Of a stretch of DNA of 64,000 nucleotides, positions 55,728 through 61,602 are shown one piece after another. The notes beneath the pieces were generated by a model. It was not told where the DNA came from. It was given only the letters and a program-made list of their open reading frames with translations, and ran no database searches. How positions within the stretch are numbered: the stretch's first letter is position 1; the number at the start of each line of letters is the position of its first letter. Both the position numbers and the translations under genes were made by a program. This DNA comes from Rubrivivax sp. (lineage in GTDB: Bacteria > Pseudomonadota > Gammaproteobacteria > Burkholderiales > Burkholderiaceae_C), in NCBI GenBank assembly GCA_027490215.1, contig JAIXYO010000036.1, positions 20,318 to 84,317 on the forward strand, written 5' to 3'.

Positions 55728-56405
55728 ATGCAAGACGCCCCGAAGCTGACCGACCGGCAACAGCAGATCCTCGACCTGGTGCAAAGCGCGATCGAACGCA
55801 CCGGCGCACCACCGACCCGGGCCGAGATCGCCACAGAGCTCGGCTTCAAGTCAGCCAATGCGGCCGAAGAGCATCTGCAGGCACTGGCCCGCAAGGGCGT
55901 GATCGAACTGGTGGGCGGTACCTCGCGGGGCATCCGCTTGAAGTCTGACACATTGCGTGCGCTGAACCTGATGCGTGGCAAGCAGTTCAGCCTGCCCTTG
56001 CCGAGCTTGGCGCAGCTGACGTTGCCGCTGGTGGGCCGGGTGGCAGCGGGCAGCCCGATCCTGGCGCAGGAGCACATCGACCAGACCTACCTGATGGAGT
56101 CCAGCATGTTCCCGCGCCGGCCCGACTACCTGCTGAAGGTTCGCGGCATGAGCATGCGCGATGCCGGCATCATGGATGGCGACCTGCTCGCGGTGCAGAA
56201 GGCGAAGGACGCGAAGAACGGGCAGATCGTCGTTGCGCGGCTTGGCGACGAGGTCACTGTCAAGCGCTTCAAACGCACCCGCACGACGATCGAACTGCAC
56301 CCAGAGAACCCGGACTTCCAGACCATCGTGGTCCCGTTCGGCGATGTCGACTTCGAGCTTGAAGGCCTGGCGGTCGGTCTGATCCGCAACAACATGATGA
56401 TGTAG
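55728..56405 (+). CDS. lexA: SOS repressor LexA
   Basis: A 225-residue repressor with an N-terminal winged helix (1-70, [18 protein letters not shown]) and a C-terminal S24 peptidase domain. The self-cleavage site is Ala107-Gly108 in VGRVAAGSP; the catalytic dyad is Ser142 in GMSMRDAG and Lys179 in EVTVKRF. AAAGGA precedes the ATG. Two LexA-like boxes upstream imply autoregulation. Two unknown genes follow on the same strand. Confidence 0.97.
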   Translation: MQDAPKLTDRQQQILDLVQSAIERTGAPPTRAEIATELGFKSANAAEEHLQALARKGVIELVGGTSRGIRLKSDTLRALNLMRGKQFSLPLPSLAQLTLPLVGRVAAGSPILAQEHIDQTYLMESSMFPRRPDYLLKVRGMSMRDAGIMDGDLLAVQKAKDAKNGQIVVARLGDEVTVKRFKRTRTTIELHPENPDFQTIVVPFGDVDFELEGLAVGLIRNNMMM

Positions 56406-56546
56406 CGGCCCCCCTGGGCGTCAGTGACCGCCCGTCCGGCCGCGCAGCAGTTGCGTGACGATCACCGGGCTTTTCAGCAGATCGTATCGGGGCTCGGCGG
56501 CAAGAATCCTTGTCGAACATCACACCCGACACAGAGCCCGCTGGCG

Positions 56547-57050
56547 ATGCCGAACTCCTGGACACGAAGGCTGCAATCCACCTGGGAGGCGCGCGTGCGC
56601 CGCCAGCCGGAGCCGCAGCAGGTCCAGCAGCCCCTGCTGCGCACGGTGTCCCAGCGTACGGAGGTCTTCCCACCCGACCGGCTTTACCGCGTGTCGCGCT
56701 GGCGCCGTGGCCTGCGTGATTGGCTGAACACCGGCTGGGACGTCAGTCAGCCGGCCGAGTTGAATGCGTTGCCACTCCGCTCCTCGACACCTCAGAGCTC
56801 ACCCTCGCCGATGGCCGAGGTACGCCACGCCTTTGTTGACGCACTGGACGACATCGACACCGGGGCAGCCCAGGCCGTGCGTGAGCGGATCGCACGCGCC
56901 CGCTCACCGCGCGAACTGTGGCACCTGCGCACCGCGGTGTACACCCTGATCGCAACGCAGCACAGTGAATCACAAGCTCAGTTGCGCATGGCGACACTCA
57001 ACCGTCATTTCCCTCTGCGCACACTGTGCGCCGGGTTCTGGAGCCGCTGA
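56547..57050 (+). CDS. hypothetical protein downstream of lexA
   Basis: A basic 167-residue protein beginning MPNSWTRRLQSTWEARVRRQ, rich in Arg, with YRVSRWRRGLRDWLNTGWD in the middle and a helical C-terminal half (RERIARARSPRELWHLR). No signal peptide, membrane span or family is recognised. The start is uncertain; a GTG at 56424 is in frame but lies in a region of different composition. The ATG overlaps no ribosome site that I can identify. It lies 141 bases after lexA, so it could be SOS-linked. The next gene starts one base after its stop. Confidence 0.55.
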   Translation: MPNSWTRRLQSTWEARVRRQPEPQQVQQPLLRTVSQRTEVFPPDRLYRVSRWRRGLRDWLNTGWDVSQPAELNALPLRSSTPQSSPSPMAEVRHAFVDALDDIDTGAAQAVRERIARARSPRELWHLRTAVYTLIATQHSESQAQLRMATLNRHFPLRTLCAGFWSR

Positions 57051-57051
57051 G

Positions 57052-57252
57052 ATGCAACTGGAGTCCCGCGCCCAGCACGCCGATGCAGAACTCTGGCGTG
57101 CGGTCCACGACGCACAGACGTCCACGCCGCTGCGCAGCGAGGAGCTTGCCAGCGGAAGGTTCGATGCGCCTCATGGCATGCCCGCGGACCGCTTGGCCAT
57201 GGCGGCAAGCCGCTCGGCCCTGGACAGGCGGGGCAGCGAACAGCTTCGCTGA
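57052..57252 (+). CDS. small hypothetical protein
   Basis: A 66-residue, charged, soluble protein (MQLESRAQHADAELWRAVHD and onward) whose ATG follows the upstream stop by one base, which suggests coupled translation. It is Ala- and Arg-rich with no hydrophobic segment. I do not recognise it. It ends ten bases from the convergent DUF1993 gene. Confidence 0.5.
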   Translation: MQLESRAQHADAELWRAVHDAQTSTPLRSEELASGRFDAPHGMPADRLAMAASRSALDRRGSEQLR

Positions 57253-57262
57253 TCCGCCTCGG

Positions 57263-57796
57263 TCAGTCGCGTCCGAGGAAATCGAGCTTGCCCAGCGGCA
57301 CCCCGTTGTGGCGGAGCAGCGCGTAGGCCGTGGTCAGGTGGAAATAGAAGTTCGGCAGCGCCCAGTGCTTCAAATAGGTCTCACCGGCGAATATCAACGG
57401 CGATGCACCGCGCATGGGTACCTCGATCACCTTCGCATCTGACCCGTTGATCAGATCGGCCGGCACCGACCGCACGAAGTCGAGCGTCCTGGCAATGCGC
57501 TGCTTCAGTTCGGCGATCGTCGCTTCGTTGTCCTCGAACTTCGGGGCTGCGACGCCAGACAGCCGCGCCACGCAGTTCTTGGCGGTATCGCTGGCGATCT
57601 GGATCTGCTTGGTGAAGGGCAGCATGTCAGGCGCCAGCCGCATGCCCAGAAGCACCTGTGGGTCGAACGACTTCGCGGCCGCGTGGGCAGTGGCTGCGTC
57701 GAGCCAGTGGTCCAGGTTACTGAGCATCCTGACGAACACAGGCACGCTGGTCGAGTACATGGAAATCGTCGTGGCAAGGGGCAGTTCGGCGGACAT
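57263..57796 (-). CDS. DUF1993 family protein
   Basis: A 177-residue predicted helical-bundle protein of the DUF1993 family, distantly like DinB/YfiT folds. Recognisable stretches are STSVPVFVRMLSNLDHWL, RLAPDMLPFTKQIQIASD and HWALPNFYFHLTTAYALLR near the end. The His in NFYFHLTTAY and others may bind metal, but the function is unknown. GGGAG lies before the ATG. It is divergent from a 2-hydroxyacid dehydrogenase. Confidence 0.85.
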   Translation of the reverse strand: MSAELPLATTISMYSTSVPVFVRMLSNLDHWLDAATAHAAAKSFDPQVLLGMRLAPDMLPFTKQIQIASDTAKNCVARLSGVAAPKFEDNEATIAELKQRIARTLDFVRSVPADLINGSDAKVIEVPMRGASPLIFAGETYLKHWALPNFYFHLTTAYALLRHNGVPLGKLDFLGRD

Positions 57797-57907
57797 GGAG
57801 GGCTCCCGACAGGTGAACCGGATGGAACCGGTGGCGACTCATGCTACTGCGCGGGAATGTTCGACGGCGGCAGTCACAATGGATGGGTCTTTGCAGCCCC
57901 TCATGCC

Positions 57908-58915
57908 GTGAACATCATCATCCTCGACGACTACCAGGACGCGGTGCGCAAGCTGAAGTGCGCCGAGAAGATGGAAGCCCTGCATGCCAAGGTTTTCACC
58001 AACACCGTCAAGGGCATCGCACAGCTGTCGGTCAGGCTGCGAGACGCCGAGGTGCTGGTGCTGATTCGTGAGCGCACCCATTTCCCGCGGCAGCTGCTGG
58101 AAAAGCTGCCGAAGCTGCGGCTGATCTCGCAAGCCGGCAGGGTCGGCCCGCACATCGACATCGAGGCCTGTACGCGGCTGGGCGTCGCTGTGGCTGAAGG
58201 CGCCGGCTCACCGGTCGCACCGGCCGAGCTGACCTGGGCACTGATCATGGCGTCGATGCGCCGCGTGCCGCAGTACATCGGCAATCTGAAGCACGGGGCC
58301 TGGCAACAGTCAGGCTTGAAAGCCTCGTCGATGCCGGCCAATTTCGGCATCGGCATGGTGCTGCACGGCAAGACACTGGGCATCTGGGGCTATGGCCGCA
58401 TCGGCCAGTTGGTCGCGGGCTATGCGCGCGCCTTCGGCATGCGGGTCATCGTGTGGGGCAGTGAATCGGCGCGTGAACGCGCTGAACTCGACGGCTACGC
58501 GTCGGCGGCCACTTGCGAGAGCTTCTTTGACGAGTGCGACGTGCTTTCGCTGCATCTGCGCCTCGCAGAGGCCACCCGCGGCATCGTGAAGATCGAGCAC
58601 TTGTCGCGGATGAAGCCGACCGCACTGCTGGTCAACACCTCGCGCGCCGAACTGATTGAAGAAGGTGCGTTGGTGTCGGCTTTGAACCGCGGTCGTCCTG
58701 GCATGGCCGCCGTCGACGTGTTCGAGAGCGAACCCATCCTGCAGGGACACCCCTTGCTGCGTCTGGAAAACGCCGTCTGCACGCCGCACATTGGTTATGT
58801 CGAGCAAGACAGCTACGAGGAATACTTCAGCGCTGCCTTCGACAACGTGGTGCACTTCATCCAGGGCGCGCCGACCAACCTCGTCAATCCCGAGGCGTTG
58901 AAGGTACAGCGCTGA
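57908..58915 (+). CDS. D-2-hydroxyacid dehydrogenase family protein
   Basis: An NAD-dependent oxidoreductase of 335 residues. The Rossmann motif is GIWGYGRIGQLVAGYARAFG; catalytic Arg lies in NTSRAELIEEGAL, Glu in FESEPIL and His in PHIGYVEQDSYEEYF. It resembles phosphoglycerate dehydrogenase-like members without an ACT domain. I chose a GTG that gives VNIIILDDYQDAVRKL, the usual family start; an ATG 17 codons upstream is in frame. No clear ribosome site supports either. The substrate is not known. Confidence 0.85.
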   Translation: MNIIILDDYQDAVRKLKCAEKMEALHAKVFTNTVKGIAQLSVRLRDAEVLVLIRERTHFPRQLLEKLPKLRLISQAGRVGPHIDIEACTRLGVAVAEGAGSPVAPAELTWALIMASMRRVPQYIGNLKHGAWQQSGLKASSMPANFGIGMVLHGKTLGIWGYGRIGQLVAGYARAFGMRVIVWGSESARERAELDGYASAATCESFFDECDVLSLHLRLAEATRGIVKIEHLSRMKPTALLVNTSRAELIEEGALVSALNRGRPGMAAVDVFESEPILQGHPLLRLENAVCTPHIGYVEQDSYEEYFSAAFDNVVHFIQGAPTNLVNPEALKVQR

Positions 58916-59239
58916 GCCGGTAGTCCGCGCCTACCCGTCGGCCGCACTGCGCTCGAACGCTGACCCGTTCTTCACATTCACCTGGCTGACTCCATGGGCC
59001 GCGCGCTTGGGGGCAAGCCCGCCGGGACACGCTGGGCCTTCGAACCTTCACCAACGGCATGGCGCCGTTGATGCTGTGCCTGCTCACGAGCATCAGCCTT
59101 TTGTCCTGGTCGGACTGGGCGCCTGGTTCAGCGGCCAGGGTCTCTTGTCATGACGCCGGCCTGCCCTGAACAAGCCCGTCTTGCTACCGAATCAGCACGC
59201 GTGTTGGGATTTAGCAGCGCTGAACCGGGCAATTTTTGA
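58916..59239. other. gene-poor spacer before the puc promoter
   Basis: 324 bases without a supported gene. A plus-strand stretch at 59034-59140 encodes DTLGLRTFTNGMAPLMLCLL and continues hydrophobic for a few residues before a stop soon after. This could be a worn-out piece of a membrane-protein gene, but it has no start or family match that I can defend. The rest shows nothing that I recognise. Confidence 0.4.
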
Positions 59240-59268
59240 TTGACAAGTTCACCAGTTGTGTCAACATT
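59240..59268 (+). promoter_or_regulatory. candidate puc promoter
   Basis: A perfect TTGACA is followed after 17 bases by AACATT, a weak -10 that overlaps the first PpsR-type site. This would leave a leader of about 125 bases before pucB. The -35 is strong but the -10 is poor, as expected for a regulated promoter. Confidence 0.4.
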
Positions 59269-59276
59269 ACCTGACA
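59259..59276. promoter_or_regulatory. PpsR/CrtJ-type binding site 1
   Basis: TGT-N12-ACA, the PpsR/CrtJ consensus spacing, embedded in a longer perfect inverted repeat TGTGTCA-N8-TGACACA (59257-59278). It lies 124 bases before pucB and overlaps the candidate -10. Confidence 0.7.
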
Positions 59277-59284
59277 CAGAGTGG

Positions 59285-59302
59285 TGTTAATTGATGTTTA
59301 CA
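59285..59302. promoter_or_regulatory. PpsR/CrtJ-type binding site 2
   Basis: A second exact TGT-N12-ACA (TGTTAATTGATGTTTACA), with its centre 26 bases from site 1. Pairs of sites at short distance are usual for PpsR/CrtJ, which binds cooperatively. Confidence 0.65.
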
Positions 59303-59399
59303 TTCGCCTGTGGTGGCAACGCGATTCCTGGCCGGCAGGCCATCGATAACCCTCGTGCGGGTTCAGCACGACAAGAACTTCTTGCAAGGAGAAGACGTT

Positions 59400-59549
59400 A
59401 TGGCAGACGACAAAGTTGGGATCACCGGATTGACGGTGGCCGAATCAGAGGAGATTCACCGCAATCTGATTCAGGGCACGCAGATCTTCGGGATCATCGC
59501 CGCGCTGGCACATTTGCTGGCGTACATCTATTCACCCTGGCTGCACTAA
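59400..59549 (+). CDS. pucB: LH2 antenna beta polypeptide
   Basis: The 49-residue beta subunit of the peripheral light-harvesting complex, with one membrane span (about residues 27-46). The B850 bacteriochlorophyll ligand is His39 in AALAHLLAY, and His20 in EEIHRN is also conserved. SPWLH ends the chain as in other LH2 beta chains. At the position of the B800-bonding Arg (GTR in most LH2) this protein has Gln (QGTQIF, Gln28 here). AAGGAG precedes the ATG by eight bases. It is followed 18 bases later by pucA. Confidence 0.95.
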   Translation: MADDKVGITGLTVAESEEIHRNLIQGTQIFGIIAALAHLLAYIYSPWLH

Positions 59550-59567
59550 TCACACAAGGAGACAAAC

Positions 59568-59774
59568 ATGATCTACGGAAAAATGTGGACAGTGGTCAGC
59601 CCCAAGGTGGGAATTCCCATCTTCCTCGTGGCCGTTGCCGTTGGGTCCTTCTCCGTTCACCTTGCCTTGGCGACGAACACGCCTTGGATCAAGGGCTTCT
59701 TCAACGGGTCCTACCAACGAGCAGCTCCCGCGGTCGCAGCGCCCGTAGCGGCGCCCGCTGAAGCACCGAAGTAA
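59568..59774 (+). CDS. pucA: LH2 antenna alpha polypeptide
   Basis: The 68-residue alpha subunit of LH2. It aligns without gaps to the well-known Rhodoblastus (Rhodopseudomonas) acidophilus alpha chain: MIYGKMWTVVSPKVGIP at the start, His31 as B850 ligand in SFSVHLALAT, and Trp40. Positions 44-45, normally Tyr-Trp or Tyr-Tyr and bonded to the B850 acetyl groups, are Phe-Phe (KGFFNG). A C-terminal tail of about 18 residues is Ala/Pro-rich, like that of Rubrivivax. AAGGAG precedes the ATG. Confidence 0.95.
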   Translation: MIYGKMWTVVSPKVGIPIFLVAVAVGSFSVHLALATNTPWIKGFFNGSYQRAAPAVAAPVAAPAEAPK

Positions 59775-59791
59775 GCACGGCGCGCGTTGTG

Positions 59792-59822
59792 AAGGTTCGG
59801 GAGGCCCCGTCTCCCGAACCTT
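59792..59822 (+). terminator. intercistronic hairpin between pucA and pucC
   Basis: AAGGTTCGGGAG and CTCCCGAACCTT form a perfect 12-base stem with a seven-base loop, 17 bases past the pucA stop, followed by TTCTTC. Such hairpins after antenna genes attenuate read-through and protect the pucBA message, giving much more antenna than PucC. Confidence 0.8.
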
Positions 59823-59921
59823 GTTCTTCTCTAGGCTGCCGTTGGATCGACCCCAACGGTTGATCACGACGTTTGAGCGCGCGCTCCTTCTCACAGGCAT
59901 GGTTTTCGTTTCCGCGTCATC

Positions 59922-61292
59922 GTGAAGCTGATCAGCCAACAATTCGTTTCTGCATGGGCCAGCCTCGGCCCGCGCTTTTTGCCGTTTGCCGATGCGGCCA
60001 CGCCCGAGCTGCCGCTGTCCCGGCTGCTACGGCTGTCGCTGTTCCAGGTCTCGGTCGGCATGGCCCTGGTGCTGCTGATCGGCACGCTCAACCGGGTCAT
60101 GATCGTCGAGTTGAAGGTACCGGCCTCGCTGGTGTCGATCATGATTGCGCTGCCGCTGGTGTTCGCCCCGCTGCGCGCCTTGATCGGCTTTCGTTCGGAC
60201 ACGCATCGCTCCGCCTTGGGCTGGCGCCGGGTTCCATTCATCTGGATGGGCACGCTGATTCAATTCGGCGGGCTGGCCATCATGCCGTTTGCACTGCTCG
60301 TGCTGTCGGGTGGCGGCCAGGCCAGTCAGGCACCGGCCTGGTTCGGATGGTTGGGGGCAGGTATCGCGTTCTTGTTGGTCGGCGCCGGCATGCACACCAC
60401 TCAGACCGTCGGGCTGGCACTGGCCTGCGACCTCGCTCCGGTCGAATCCCAGCCCAAGGTGGTCGGTCTGATGTACGTGATGCTGCTGCTCGGCATGATC
60501 GGGAGCGCGCTGGCGTTCGGCGCCTTGCTGGCCGATTTCAGCCCGGCGCGGCTGGTCCAGGTGATCCAGGGCTCTGCGTTGACCACCATGGTGCTGAACG
60601 TGATCGCACTGTGGAAGCAGGAAAGCCGCAGCCGCACGCCGCGCGCCGTTCCTCAAGGCGGCTTTCGGCAAGCGTGGGAGCTGTTCACCCGCAGCGACGA
60701 TGCGGTTCGGCGACTGGTGGCCGTCGGCCTGGGGACGATGGCATTCAGCATGGGAGATGTGCTGCTGGAGCCTTTCGGTGGCGAGATCCTCGGGCTGAGC
60801 GTTGGCTCGACGACCGCGCTGACTGCCTCGCTGGCCGCGGGCGGTCTGCTTGGCTTCACACTCGCCTCGCAGGTGTTGAGCCGTGGTGCCGATCCGTTTC
60901 GCATGGCCAGCGCGGGAGCCTTGCTTGGCATTCCCGCGTTCTTCGCGGTGATTTTTTCAGCCTGGTTTCATTCGCAGTGGCTGTTCGGTGCGAGCGTGAT
61001 GTTGATCGGTTTCGGTGCCGGCCTGTTCGGCCATGGCACCCTGACCGCGACGATGAACCTCGCCCCGAAAGACCAGAGCGGACTCGCTCTGGGCGCCTGG
61101 GGTGCGGTGCAGGCGACGGGCGCCGGTATGGCCATTGCGATGGGCGGCGTGATCCGCGACGTCGTCGCCGCGCACAGCACCTCGACCACAGGGTATATCG
61201 CTGTCTACACGCTGGAGATCGTGCTGTTGACGGCAACCATCGTCACGATGGCCCCCCTGATTCGCCGCAGCCCTGTTCAGGTTCCCGTTTGA
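59922..61292 (+). CDS. pucC: PucC/LhaA family antenna assembly protein
   Basis: A 456-residue membrane protein of the bacteriochlorophyll-delivery (BCD) family in the major facilitator group, with about 12 spans. Typical stretches are LGTLNRVMIVELKVPASLV-like sequence near residue 55, GFRSDTHRSALGWRRVPFI, AGMHTTQTVGLALACDLAP and FSMGDVLLEPFGGEILGL. PucC is required for LH2 assembly or stability. The start is GTG, with no good ribosome site; it may depend on low translation. It lies 147 bases after pucA, beyond the hairpin. Confidence 0.94.
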   Translation: MKLISQQFVSAWASLGPRFLPFADAATPELPLSRLLRLSLFQVSVGMALVLLIGTLNRVMIVELKVPASLVSIMIALPLVFAPLRALIGFRSDTHRSALGWRRVPFIWMGTLIQFGGLAIMPFALLVLSGGGQASQAPAWFGWLGAGIAFLLVGAGMHTTQTVGLALACDLAPVESQPKVVGLMYVMLLLGMIGSALAFGALLADFSPARLVQVIQGSALTTMVLNVIALWKQESRSRTPRAVPQGGFRQAWELFTRSDDAVRRLVAVGLGTMAFSMGDVLLEPFGGEILGLSVGSTTALTASLAAGGLLGFTLASQVLSRGADPFRMASAGALLGIPAFFAVIFSAWFHSQWLFGASVMLIGFGAGLFGHGTLTATMNLAPKDQSGLALGAWGAVQATGAGMAIAMGGVIRDVVAAHSTSTTGYIAVYTLEIVLLTATIVTMAPLIRRSPVQVPV

Positions 61293-61332
61293 TCCCGTAG
61301 AAAACTGTTGTGCGCGCGATCGTTGAACGTCA

Positions 61333-61358
61333 AAAAACTCAAGCCTGATTGGGTTTTT
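61333..61358 (+). terminator. terminator after pucC
   Basis: AAAAACTCAA and TTGGGTTTTT form a ten-pair stem (one T-G pair) with loop GCCTGA, ending in a run of T, 40 bases past pucC. Confidence 0.7.
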
Positions 61359-61410
61359 GGCGATAATTTTGCAACCGTCTAACCATCACTCATCAACCGA
61401 GGTATCCAGA

Positions 61411-61542
61411 ATGAAAATTCAAGGCATTCTTTTCCTGCTGTGGTTCATCTTCGTCGGCATCTGGTTGGTGAATCAGTTCAAAGCGCAGCACCTGCGCGCC
61501 GACAAGGAAAAAAAGGCGCAGAAGGACAGCGCATCAACCTGA
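61411..61542 (+). CDS. 43-residue single-span membrane protein
   Basis: MKIQGILFLLWFIFVGIWLV is a membrane span with an N-terminal Lys, followed by NQFKAQHLRADKEKKAQKDS, a strongly charged soluble tail. GAGG lies before the ATG. It is between the pucC terminator and a second terminator, so it probably has its own promoter (GATAAT at 61362). I do not recognise the family. A link with photosynthesis is possible only from position. Confidence 0.6.
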   Translation: MKIQGILFLLWFIFVGIWLVNQFKAQHLRADKEKKAQKDSAST

Positions 61543-61572
61543 GATCAGCCACGCGCTGAATCCAGGTTTGTC

Positions 61573-61602
61573 ACGGGCGCGATCATCGCGCCCGTTTGTT
61601 TT
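61573..61602. terminator. bidirectional terminator between the small protein and alaS
   Basis: ACGGGCGCGA and TCGCGCCCGT form a perfect ten-base stem with loop TCA, followed by TTGTTTT on the plus strand. It also sits just past the convergent alaS stop. Confidence 0.85.

Noticed and set aside
56424..57050. Longer 208-residue version of the gene after lexA
   Set aside because: The first 41 residues show no conserved character and start at a GTG without a ribosome site close to the lexA stop.
59400..59774. pufBA (LH1 core antenna) identity for the two antenna genes
   Set aside because: LH1 alpha chains have a different N-terminus and LH1 beta a different span. The gap-free match to LH2 alpha, the GTQIFG beta segment and the adjacent pucC identify LH2.
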